From: Bryobacteraceae bacterium
GTDB taxonomy: Bacteria > Acidobacteriota > Terriglobia > Bryobacterales > Bryobacteraceae
Assembly: GCA_030038565.1 (NCBI GenBank)
Contig: JASHSS010000005.1
Location: forward strand, 1-36,244
Length of the DNA stretch: 36,244 bases
Direction of reading: 5' to 3'
The notes under the pieces are model-generated. The model was not told where the DNA came from. It did no database searches and saw nothing but the letters and a program-made list of their open reading frames with translations. Positions 25,393-32,933 of the stretch are shown here, one piece after another (within the stretch, counting starts at the first letter, position 1; every line of letters begins with the position of its first letter). The translations under genes were made by a program, and so were the position numbers.

Positions 25393-26358
25393 ATGTACAG
25401 GACATTTCATACAATGCGCACTTCTCACTTTATCCTGAACTCATCGCCCCGGTGGCCCATGGTCCCCGCGGGCAATTCTTTGCCAATCCAACCGGCCTCA
25501 CCCGAGCGGCCGTCCGACCGGGTCCGCCAGACCCAACGCCGCATGTGGCCGACGGCGCGTCCGGCCGTTCCGGGGCTGGACTACTACGCCGGATGGCGCA
25601 TCGGCGAGAGCCGCGACATTGACTACCTGGACTATTTCGAAAGCGACGGAGGCAATTTCACCCTGGCGGTCGGCGACCTGGTGGCCGGGAACGCGGGCGG
25701 GGAGGGAAGCGGGGGGACCTCCGAGCCGGCCCTGCTGCTCTCCTCGCTGCACGCCATGGTGCGATCCCTGGATGCGGGGCGCCAGGAGTATCCCGGCGAG
25801 CCGGTTTCGCACAGCCTCGGCAGCCTGGTGGACGCCATCCACCAACTGTTCTACGAGGCTGCTCTGGAAGGCAGCTACGCCACGCTTTTCCTGGCGCGCT
25901 ACGATCCCGTCGAGCGGCGGCTGGATTATTGCAACGCGGGGCATGAAGCGCCGCTACTCCTGCGTAAATCCGCCGGGCGGCGGCGCACCATCCTGCTGGA
26001 GAGCGGCGGACCGGTGATTGGGGTATTGCGCCGTTCCGCGTATCACCAAACCTCGCTGCGCCTGCAGCCGGGAGATATCCTGGCGGCCTATACCGCCGGC
26101 GTGGCCGAATCGCGCAATCGCCTGGGAGAGGAATGGGGGTACGGGCGCCTGGTGGGGGCTATCGAAGCGGCCAGCGATCTTCCGGCGCGGGACATGGTCG
26201 AAGGGGTCTTGGAAGAGGCGGACGCTTTCGGGGCGGCTGCCCGGCGCGCCAACGATATGACCCTCTGGCTGGGGCGGCTGGACGAGGCGCTGACCACCAA
26301 CGCGCCGCTCGAAGCGGAGACCGCCGAGCACGTGGAGCCGGCGGCGCTGGCCGCCTGA
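25393..26358 (+). CDS. SpoIIE-type (PPM) phosphatase domain protein with altered metal site
   Basis: This protein of up to 321 residues carries a SpoIIE/RsbU-type PP2C phosphatase domain from about residue 60 to 296. Seen: DIDYLDYF at 75-82 (the family's GDYYD), VGDLVAG at 93-99, the landmark NAGHEAPLLLR at 181-191, YTAGVAESRN at 233-242 and NDMTLWLGRL at 287-296. The family normally has YTDGVTE and DDxT, where these aspartates hold Mn2+/Mg2+. Here the first is alanine (A235) and the DD pair reads N287-D288. Activity may be lost or altered. The first 58 residues are Pro/Arg rich and of no known domain. Starts at 25393 or the next in-frame ATG (25414) are both possible, without clear ribosome sites. 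It precedes nuoB by about 90 bases. Confidence 0.83.
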   Translation: MYRTFHTMRTSHFILNSSPRWPMVPAGNSLPIQPASPERPSDRVRQTQRRMWPTARPAVPGLDYYAGWRIGESRDIDYLDYFESDGGNFTLAVGDLVAGNAGGEGSGGTSEPALLLSSLHAMVRSLDAGRQEYPGEPVSHSLGSLVDAIHQLFYEAALEGSYATLFLARYDPVERRLDYCNAGHEAPLLLRKSAGRRRTILLESGGPVIGVLRRSAYHQTSLRLQPGDILAAYTAGVAESRNRLGEEWGYGRLVGAIEAASDLPARDMVEGVLEEADAFGAAARRANDMTLWLGRLDEALTTNAPLEAETAEHVEPAALAA

Positions 26359-26435
26359 GGGCAGGGTTTCGGCAGACTCCGCCGGGGCGGGCGCTTCGGC
26401 ATCCCTCCGCTGGTGATACAATTCCGTTTAAGCAC

Positions 26436-26441
26436 AAGGAG
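26436..26441 (+). promoter_or_regulatory. Ribosome binding site fixing the GTG start of nuoB
   Basis: AAGGAG lies 10 bases before GTG 26452. The resulting N-terminus fits the NuoB family, whereas the longer frame from 26413 adds unrelated residues. Confidence 0.65.
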
Positions 26442-26451
26442 AGAGAGCTCG

Positions 26452-27018
26452 GTGTCGACCTTCCTGCAAAACCAGTTTGAGCGCAACGTGGTGACAACTT
26501 CGGTGGACTATGTGTTCAACTGGGCGCGCAAATCGGCGCTTTGGCCGCTGACGTTCGGTCTGGCGTGCTGCGCCATCGAAATGATCGCCTCCAGCACGTC
26601 GCGGTTCGATATCGCCCGCTTCGGCGCGGAGGTCTTCCGTCCCAGCCCCAGGCAGTCGGATCTGATGATCGTGGCGGGCACCGTGACGCTCAAAATGGCG
26701 CCCGTGCTGAAGCGCATCTGGGACCAGATGCCGGATCCGAAATGGTGCATCTCGATGGGGGCCTGCTCAAGCGTGGGTGGCCCGTTCAACACCTACGCGG
26801 TGTTGCAGGGCGTGGATAAGATTGTACCGGTGGATGTGTACGTGACGGGGTGCCCTCCGCGCCCCGAGAACCTGTTCTACGCACTGCTGAAGCTGCAGGA
26901 TAAGATCGACCAGATGAACACCTTGGTGAAGCGGCCCACCGAGGTGCGGCTGGATGAGAGCATGCTGGCGAACTTCAAGGAGCAGGTGCGCATCGCGCAG
27001 ATCCAGAACCCGGCGTAG
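26452..27018 (+). CDS. nuoB: NADH-quinone oxidoreductase subunit B
   Basis: This is a 188-residue subunit of respiratory complex I that carries the N2 iron-sulfur cluster at the quinone site. Seen: all four cluster ligands, C39 and C40 (GLACCAIEM), C105 (GACSSVGG) and C134 (VTGCPPRPE). Also seen are the adjacent FGLACC and FRPSPRQSD segments typical of NuoB. The length fits the family (160-220), and GTG is preceded by AAGGAG. In most bacteria nuoB sits inside an operon nuoA-N; here no other complex I gene is in the window. The gene is flanked by the degenerate phosphatase gene and pgeF, so it is a detached or duplicate copy. It looks functional from its residues. Confidence 0.94.
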   Translation: MSTFLQNQFERNVVTTSVDYVFNWARKSALWPLTFGLACCAIEMIASSTSRFDIARFGAEVFRPSPRQSDLMIVAGTVTLKMAPVLKRIWDQMPDPKWCISMGACSSVGGPFNTYAVLQGVDKIVPVDVYVTGCPPRPENLFYALLKLQDKIDQMNTLVKRPTEVRLDESMLANFKEQVRIAQIQNPA

Positions 27019-27039
27019 CGGCAGGTTCGACGCCTTTTC

Positions 27040-27681
27040 GTGTTCTATAAGGATTCCCAACACATCTATCGCGTCCCGGAACTGGACGCTTTCCCGTGGC
27101 TGGTGCACGGGTTCGGCACGCGGTGGTCCGATATCCCGGCGCTTTTCGGCAACCTGGGCACGCTGAAGCAGATTCACTCCGCCGGGTGCGTGGCGGCGGA
27201 GGGGCGCGCCGGGGAATTGGGGCGCGGCGACGCGCTCCTGGAGAACCGGCCGGGCGCCGTGGTGGCGGTGAAAACCGCCGATTGCGTGCCGGTGCTGCTG
27301 GTGGACGAGCGTCGGCGGGCGGTGGCCGCGGTGCACGCCGGATGGCGGGGCACGGCCGCTGGGATTACCCGCCGCGCGGTTGAGGCGATGCACGAGCGTT
27401 TCGGCACAGCGCCCGGGGATCTGCACGCCGCCATCGGCCCGGCCATCGGCGTGTGCTGCTACCAGGTGGGGCCGGAAGTGGCGGTGCAGTTCGGCGGGGA
27501 GGGACGCATGCATCTCGACCTGGCGGCCGGCAACGGTCGCCAGCTCGAGGATGCCGGGCTGGCCGCGGAGCGGATTTACCAGTCGGGCCTGTGCACCATG
27601 TGCCACGCGGAAGAATGGCATTCGTTCCGGCGGGACCGGGAGAAAGCCGCGCGGCAGCATTCCTTCGTGGGCATCCGCTAG
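27040..27681 (+). CDS. pgeF: Peptidoglycan editing factor PgeF (YfiH/laccase-domain family)
   Basis: This is a 213-residue protein of the DUF152/YfiH family, reported to edit peptidoglycan precursors and to have purine nucleoside phosphorylase activity (family knowledge). Seen: metal-site residues H46 (KQIHSAGC), C82 (TADCVPVLL) and H99 (HAGWRGTAAG). The segments IGPAIGVCCYQVG and CTMCHAEEWHSFRRD are also characteristic. It is shorter than the usual 240-260 residues at its N-terminus. The start is GTG at 27040, 21 bases after the nuoB stop, with only AGG as a possible ribosome site. It is likely co-transcribed with nuoB. Confidence 0.93.
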   Translation: MFYKDSQHIYRVPELDAFPWLVHGFGTRWSDIPALFGNLGTLKQIHSAGCVAAEGRAGELGRGDALLENRPGAVVAVKTADCVPVLLVDERRRAVAAVHAGWRGTAAGITRRAVEAMHERFGTAPGDLHAAIGPAIGVCCYQVGPEVAVQFGGEGRMHLDLAAGNGRQLEDAGLAAERIYQSGLCTMCHAEEWHSFRRDREKAARQHSFVGIR

Positions 27682-27933
27682 CGGCGGGCGCTGGCGGTCC
27701 GGGCGGGCGTGCGGAAGGTACCCGCCCCCCGGTGGCGAGCCCGGCAGCCAAGCGATCGGGCGAAACGGAGCCGCCGATGGAGACGTCCAGCCGGTTATAC
27801 CCATGGCGCCAGCATAGGCACGGCTTGGCCTGCCTCCGACAGGTGGCGACGAGACCGCCGGGAAGGACTGTTTTCCGCGACCCGCCGCTAACGGGCTGTC
27901 CGCTGGCGGTACAGTAGAGATTGAGGCGAGCTA
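27682..27933. other. GC-rich spacer upstream of the zinc-ribbon gene
   Basis: About 250 bases hold several short GC-rich inverted segments. I checked them by eye against common riboswitch cores (cobalamin, c-di-GMP, TPP, glycine) and found no match. Short frames lack ribosome sites. Nothing is assigned. Confidence 0.35.
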
Positions 27934-29187
27934 ATGTTCACGTGGATTTGCCCGCAATGCGGGCGGGAAGTACCCCCATCTTACACGGACTGTCCGGACT
28001 GCGCGGGTAAGACCGCGGGGGCGGGCAAACCCGCCACAGCGGGTCCGCCGGCCGGTCCGCCGGCCTATCCACCGCCTCCACCGCAGGCCGCGCCGCTGCC
28101 CCCCGCCGCGGCGCCACCGGCACAGGGCGCACCACCGGCGCCACAACCTCCCTACGCGCCGCAGACGGGACAATATTACGCGCCGCAGCCGTACCCTCCA
28201 CAGCAGTATCAGCAGCCCTATCCGCCGCAGGGATACCCGCCGCAGGCGTATCCTCCGCAGCAGTACCCCACACAGCAATACCCCACGCAGCAATACCCTC
28301 CGCAACCGTACCAGGGCTCGCCGTATCCACCGCAGCAATACCCGCCGCAGTACGGGCCGCCACAGTACACCGCGCCTTATCCTCCTCCGCCGCAGCAATC
28401 CTATGCGCCGCCGGCGCCTGCGCATACCGAGGCCGCGCCCCCGTTTTCAGCGCCTCCGCCGGAGCCGCCGGTGTACGTCGAGCCGCCTCCGCAGCGATCG
28501 GGTGGAACACTGTTCGGGTCCGCGCCTGCGGAACCGCCGGCCTATGCGCCGCCTCCGCCGCCCGCGCCTCCGTTCGTGGAGCCCGCGCCGGTGCCGGTGT
28601 CCGCGCCGCCCGAGCCTTCTCATGAGCCGGGAGCTCCGCGGGCCGGTGGCATGCTTTTCGGCCCCGCGACGCCGGAAGAGGCTGCGCCGCGCAAAGGGCC
28701 GGCCCTGCCCACCTGGTTGATGGCCGTGTTGTTCGCCGTGGGCGGCATAGCCGTGATCTGGGGCATCTACTCGCTGGTGGGATCTCACCCGCCGAAGCCC
28801 TCGACCACCGTGGAGAGCGCCGCCGCGAAACCCGGCGCTCCGACCAACGTCTGGCAGAAGTACATTGAAGTCTCGGGAGTACGCTTTGTCGAAAACGCCA
28901 AGAAGGAGCCCGTGGTGAAGTTTGTGCTCATCAATCACTCGGGCGAGGATGCCGAGGGGCTGGCCGGCAATGTGACCCTGTGGGCGCGCACTCAGAAATC
29001 GGAAGAAGAGGCCGCCGGAACCTTCACCTTCAACACCAACGTGCCGGCCAACGGCACCAAGGACCTGGAAGCGCCTCTGACCACCAAGCTGAAGATCTAC
29101 GAGTTGCCCGACTGGCAGTACCTCTCGACGGACCTGCAGATCACCGCGCCGGGCCCCGCATCGGCGGGCGGAGGCGCAGCGAAGTGA
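27934..29187 (+). CDS. Zinc-ribbon, Pro/Gln/Tyr-rich membrane protein
   Basis: This is a 417-residue protein of unknown function. Residues 1-25 are a zinc ribbon (C6, C9, C20, C23). Residues 30-255 are low complexity, rich in Pro, Gln, Tyr and Ala, with about ten copies of a YPPQQ/YPTQQ-type pentamer at 86-145. Two short linear motifs, GGTLFG (190-195) and GGMLFG (238-243), repeat near its end. A single membrane helix spans about 260-283 (LMAVLFAVGGIAVIWGIYSLVG). The C-terminal 130 residues look like a beta-sandwich ligand or adhesion domain (VRFVENAKKEPVVKFVLIN). The zinc ribbon has no signal peptide before it, so the N-terminus is probably cytoplasmic and the C-terminus periplasmic (inference). 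A purine-rich GAGGCGAG precedes the ATG. Confidence 0.82.
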   Translation: MFTWICPQCGREVPPSYTDCPDCAGKTAGAGKPATAGPPAGPPAYPPPPPQAAPLPPAAAPPAQGAPPAPQPPYAPQTGQYYAPQPYPPQQYQQPYPPQGYPPQAYPPQQYPTQQYPTQQYPPQPYQGSPYPPQQYPPQYGPPQYTAPYPPPPQQSYAPPAPAHTEAAPPFSAPPPEPPVYVEPPPQRSGGTLFGSAPAEPPAYAPPPPPAPPFVEPAPVPVSAPPEPSHEPGAPRAGGMLFGPATPEEAAPRKGPALPTWLMAVLFAVGGIAVIWGIYSLVGSHPPKPSTTVESAAAKPGAPTNVWQKYIEVSGVRFVENAKKEPVVKFVLINHSGEDAEGLAGNVTLWARTQKSEEEAAGTFTFNTNVPANGTKDLEAPLTTKLKIYELPDWQYLSTDLQITAPGPASAGGGAAK

Positions 29188-29377
29188 CGGTAGCCGGGCG
29201 GGCAGGCAGAGCCTGAAACCCAGCCATCCCCTGAGTGGGGGCGTGGCGCGCCGGACCCGAAAATGGTGGACGAGGCGAACCGCGCGGGCGGAGCGGAACT
29301 CCGCTCCGCGGCGGAAACGGGAATGCTCCGCGGCGTGCGCGCAGGGATGCCTGCAAGCATCGGGACGCGGCGGAAGG

Positions 29378-31015
29378 CTATTCGATGGCCGGTCCGAAGT
29401 AGCCCTGCGCCAGGGCCGGTTCGGATTCCAGGGCCTTGGTCCAGCAGGAACGCGCTTCGTCGCTCTTGCCGTTGGCTTCCAGAATCCGTCCCAGGTTCAG
29501 CAGCGCTTCGGGCATCTCCGGCTGCAGGGCCAGGGCGTCGCGGTAGAGCTTGAGGGCCTTGTCGAACTGGTTGGCCTTCTCATACAGCAGGCCGGCGTTG
29601 TAGAACACCTCGGGAGTGCGCTCGCCCAGGTCGATCAGGCGCACGTGCAATTCCAGGGCGGCTTCGCTGTCGGAGGCCTGAATGGCCAGCGACGCCAGGC
29701 CGCGCAGGGCGTCCAGGCACTTGGGATCGGCGTCCAGCATCTTCTCGTAGAGCCGCTCGGCCATCCCGCGCTCGCCCAGCCCGGAGTAGGCCAGCGCGAG
29801 GTTGGCTTGCGCATCGGGCCATTGCGGGCGGTATTTCAGGCAGGCTTCGAAGGCCTCCACAGCGCCTCGGAAATCCTGGCGGTGCAGCCGCAGGTACCCC
29901 AGGCGGAAGCGGGCCTCTTCCTCCTTGGGGGCGTGCTCCAATACGGTCTTGTACCAACGCTCGGCCTCTTCGGTCTGGCCGGAGTGTTCCAGCAGCAGGG
30001 CCATGTTCCAGAGCGGCGCCAGGGCATCGGGGTTGGCCTGAATGGCGCGCTCGTACGCTGTGCGGGCGCCTTTCCAATCGCCGGTCTGCTCGCGTACGAT
30101 GCCCAGGTTGGTAAAGGCTTCCGCGGATTGCGGGCGCAACTTGATGGTTTCCTCGTAAGCTTCCGCGGCCTGCTCCCAGCGGGCCGATTTCTGGTGCGCC
30201 AGGGCCAGGTTGAACCAGCCCTCGAAATGGGTCGGAACGGCGGAGACCAGCAGGGTGCAGAACTTGGCCGTCATGGCGTGCTCGCCGGCGGCCGAGGCCC
30301 ACGCGGCCAGGCCTTCGAGCGCCACGGTGGATTCGGGGCGCAGGTCGAGCAGCCGCTCGGAGTACTCCCGCACCATGTCGAAATCCTGCCGGGCCATCCC
30401 GATCAGCACCAGGTTCGAGAGGGATTCCTCGGATTCCGGATTGTGCGACAGAATGCGCTCGTACAGGCTGCTGGCCTCGTCGGGATGACCGAGAGACTGG
30501 AGCGCGGCGGCCTTGCCGAAGAGCGCGTCTTCGTGCTCGGGCGCCAGTTCCAGGCAGCGCTCGAAGGACACCAGCGCGGTTTTGGGGTCTTCCAGACGCA
30601 GGTTGCAGACGCCCTGGCCGAGGTGCGCCTCGACGTGCTTGGGGTCGAGGGTGGAGGCCTTGCGGAAGGCCTCAGCGGCGTCGTCCCAGGCGCTCAGCCG
30701 TTCCAGGCAGACCGCCAGGTTGAACCAGCCCATGGCGTATTGCGGTTTGAGCTGGGTAAGGGTGCGGTAAGTGCGGCCGGCCTCCTTATAATCCCCCATC
30801 TCGAATTGGATGTGCGCCATGGCGCGGTAAATCTCCGCCGAGGCGTCGCCTCCGGCCACCGCGCGCTGCAGTTGCTTGAGGGCCTCCTCGCGTTTTCCGG
30901 CCAGGTGCAAAGCGACGGCGCGCGCCAGGTAGCCGGCGCCGGAACCCCTTTCACCTTCGGCTTCGGCCGGACGAAGCGTCTGGACTTTGGATACTTTGAT
31001 AGCTGTGGTGCTCAT
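29378..31015 (-). CDS. Tetratricopeptide-repeat protein
   Basis: This is a 545-residue protein made almost wholly of TPR units, about a dozen 34-residue helix pairs from residue 30 to the end. Typical signs are A-x-x-x-Y/F-x-x-A and the P at unit ends. Examples are the segments AWDDAAEAFRKASTLDPK, WEQAAEAYEETIKLRPQS and FDKALKLYRDALALQPEM. No signal peptide or membrane span is seen, so it is probably cytoplasmic. The start is ATG 31015, which overlaps the stop of the upstream gene in an ATGA, with GGAG twelve bases before it. TPR proteins assemble complexes; the partner may be the product of the upstream coupled gene (inference). No enzymatic domain is present. Confidence 0.93.
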   Translation of the reverse strand: MSTTAIKVSKVQTLRPAEAEGERGSGAGYLARAVALHLAGKREEALKQLQRAVAGGDASAEIYRAMAHIQFEMGDYKEAGRTYRTLTQLKPQYAMGWFNLAVCLERLSAWDDAAEAFRKASTLDPKHVEAHLGQGVCNLRLEDPKTALVSFERCLELAPEHEDALFGKAAALQSLGHPDEASSLYERILSHNPESEESLSNLVLIGMARQDFDMVREYSERLLDLRPESTVALEGLAAWASAAGEHAMTAKFCTLLVSAVPTHFEGWFNLALAHQKSARWEQAAEAYEETIKLRPQSAEAFTNLGIVREQTGDWKGARTAYERAIQANPDALAPLWNMALLLEHSGQTEEAERWYKTVLEHAPKEEEARFRLGYLRLHRQDFRGAVEAFEACLKYRPQWPDAQANLALAYSGLGERGMAERLYEKMLDADPKCLDALRGLASLAIQASDSEAALELHVRLIDLGERTPEVFYNAGLLYEKANQFDKALKLYRDALALQPEMPEALLNLGRILEANGKSDEARSCWTKALESEPALAQGYFGPAIE

Positions 31016-32718
31016 GTGCGTGGGAACTCCTTGGCCGGGCCGGGATAAAACCGGACCCAGTAGATGCGCGCGCGGTCTTCCGGCGCGCCGATAAATCCGA
31101 CCCCGCCGGAGGAAAACCGGCTGTCTGTCCAAGACTCGATCAGTTGCCCGTCGATCGAGAGCGAGAATTGATTTCCCGCGATACGCATGCGGATCAGGTA
31201 AGCGCTCTTGGGATTGGGTAGAATGCTGAGCGGCGCGGTGTAGGCGGCGCCGGGCTTGCCGCGCCACACGGTGCGGCGGGTGAAGGCGTAGCCCTTCCCG
31301 GGCAAGGCGGTCAAGGCGGCCATGTAATAGTCGTTCAAGCCGGCCGCGCGGTACACCCAGGTGAGGCTGTGATTCTCGATGCGGGTGAAGAACTCCAACT
31401 CGTAATCGCGCCATTCGAGCGAAGGGGTGAAGAGCGCCAGGGATCCCGTGCGGGCTCCGGCGGCGTCCACGGTCCAACTGGCATAGCCGCCGGTCCAGTT
31501 CTTCCAACCGGCATCGAAGCGCTCTTCGAAGCTGCTGCGGCTTTCGGGCGGTGCGCCGGGGCGTGAATCGACGCCGTCGGCCACGCAGCCGATGGGTACC
31601 GCGGCGGAGCGCGGGGCGGGCGGGTCTCCGGCGGGCCGGGCAAGGTGCAGTCGGAGCCGAGCCCGGTCGCGGCCGCCATGGCGGATGGGCGGCGGGACGG
31701 CGGCAACCGGGACGGCGCGCATCTCGCCGTGCCAACGCAATTCCAGTTTGGGTCCGCGGAAGGGAAGCGGTCCCGCGACCGGGCCTTCCCGGTCCTCTTG
31801 CGGGCAGGGGGGAAGCAGACCGGGCCACTCCATGCGCGTCCGGAGCTCGGCCCACTCCAAGGCGCGAATACCGGGCGCCTTCACCGCGAAGGCCGCCGCG
31901 CGGGCCACGCGTGGAGAGGGCTGCCCAGCGGGCGGCTGGTTCTCCACCGGCATCTCGTGGCGCTCGCGCGGCACCTGCGGCGCGGGCGGCTCGAACTTGA
32001 GTCCGCGCAACCGGGTACTTTGGATGCGAAAGCCGGCGCCCAGGGAGACGCGCAAACTGTAACCGGGGGGCGGAGCGGGATTGGCGGGGCGGCAGCCGCG
32101 CGGGTGGCTGAAGGCGTGAAAGTATGCCGGAGTCACGCGCCGGGGATCCAGGTGCGGCCCGGGCGTTCCATTCCAGCGGATCGCGGAATCGCGCGCCAGG
32201 CCGACGCCGTCTGCGAGCGCGCCGCGGCTTCTTCCGCGGCAAGGTACCGCCCCGGCGGCCACAATGTGCACTGACTGGCGCGTGCGGTGGGAGTGAATCA
32301 CGGGGGACGTGCGCGGCAGGAGGCGCGGCGCCTCGGCCGCGTGGCGCGCCCGGACGGTCTGCGGCGCGCGTGCGGCCGAGCCGTCCAAAAAACCGGTTTC
32401 GGCAGCCACCAGCAGCGGGCGCGTGGCGCCGGAACGCTGCCAGACTCCCGGCAGCAGAGGCGCGTCCGCAAGGCGGGCGATTTGCGGGTCGAAAAAGCCG
32501 CGCCGCGGAATGCCGGTCTCGTCGAGGTCGCGGAACGGGGAAAGCGCTTTGGGACTCTCCCGCCGCCGCATCAGGCTGGCGACTTTATTGGCCTCCAGCA
32601 GGCGGTCCATGCCGGCACGCAAACGGTACTGGTTGCGGTGTTCGCGCGAGCAAAAGTCCTCGCCCGCGCCCAGCCAGATGCGGCTGAGCGGTTTGTCGCA
32701 CAGCTTGCACGTCCTCAT
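31012..32718 (-). CDS. Zinc-finger protein with LamG/DUF1080-like C-terminal domain
   Basis: This 568-residue protein is of unknown function. Residues 1-35 carry a small treble-clef or TRASH-like finger: CKLC (C4, C7), then DFCSREH with C23 and H27 (from ATG 32718; a TTG four codons earlier is possible). Residues 40-370 are Pro/Arg/Ala rich with few recognisable features. The C-terminal part (about 375-565) looks like the concanavalin-type jelly-roll of LamG/DUF1080 proteins: FEERFDAGWKNWTGG, YELEFFTRIENHSLTWVYRA, FSLSIDGQLIESW and GGVGFIGAPED. Such domains often bind or hydrolyse carbohydrates. No signal peptide or membrane segment is seen, which is unusual for that fold. It is translationally coupled to the TPR gene by a 4-base overlap and divergent from the TonB-type gene. 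Confidence 0.8.
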   Translation of the reverse strand: MRTCKLCDKPLSRIWLGAGEDFCSREHRNQYRLRAGMDRLLEANKVASLMRRRESPKALSPFRDLDETGIPRRGFFDPQIARLADAPLLPGVWQRSGATRPLLVAAETGFLDGSAARAPQTVRARHAAEAPRLLPRTSPVIHSHRTRQSVHIVAAGAVPCRGRSRGALADGVGLARDSAIRWNGTPGPHLDPRRVTPAYFHAFSHPRGCRPANPAPPPGYSLRVSLGAGFRIQSTRLRGLKFEPPAPQVPRERHEMPVENQPPAGQPSPRVARAAAFAVKAPGIRALEWAELRTRMEWPGLLPPCPQEDREGPVAGPLPFRGPKLELRWHGEMRAVPVAAVPPPIRHGGRDRARLRLHLARPAGDPPAPRSAAVPIGCVADGVDSRPGAPPESRSSFEERFDAGWKNWTGGYASWTVDAAGARTGSLALFTPSLEWRDYELEFFTRIENHSLTWVYRAAGLNDYYMAALTALPGKGYAFTRRTVWRGKPGAAYTAPLSILPNPKSAYLIRMRIAGNQFSLSIDGQLIESWTDSRFSSGGVGFIGAPEDRARIYWVRFYPGPAKEFPRT

Positions 32719-32730
32719 GCCTGCGCACAA

Positions 32731-32933
32731 TTATAGGAAATATGGAACGTAAAATACTAGCATAAATGCCGCTAACTAACGCCTGCTATCCAAAGTTAAT
32801 ATCCCGACAACACTAACGTTATCTATGCTGTACCGAGGATAAAAAACTCTTGCTAATTTTGGATAACCAACCCTACAAATCCAGTGAATTTGGCGAAATA
32901 TTCGCGTAAAATAAACCGTGACGGAGGACCACG
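32731..32933. promoter_or_regulatory. AT-rich divergent promoter region
   Basis: The 200 bases between the divergent finger gene and the TonB-type gene are sharply AT-rich compared with the flanks. GGAGG at 32923-32927 serves ATG 32934. A -10-like TAAAAT lies near 32907-32912, and AACGTT palindromes occur further up. No well-spaced -35 was found, so exact promoters are uncertain. Confidence 0.45.
32893..32905. promoter_or_regulatory. Short palindrome, possible operator
   Basis: GCGAA-ATA-TTCGC is a perfect 5-3-5 inverted repeat about 30 bases upstream of the TonB-type start codon, directly before the TAAAAT element. Its position is suitable for repression, but no binding factor is known. Confidence 0.35.

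Noticed and set aside
27682-27933. Possible riboswitch upstream of the zinc-ribbon gene
   Set aside because: GC-rich inverted segments are present, but no conserved core of the common classes (cobalamin, c-di-GMP, TPP, glycine) could be matched by eye.
28170-28370. Short direct DNA repeats that might suggest a CRISPR array
   Set aside because: They are in-frame codon repeats for YPPQQ-type pentamers inside a coding region, with no unique spacers.
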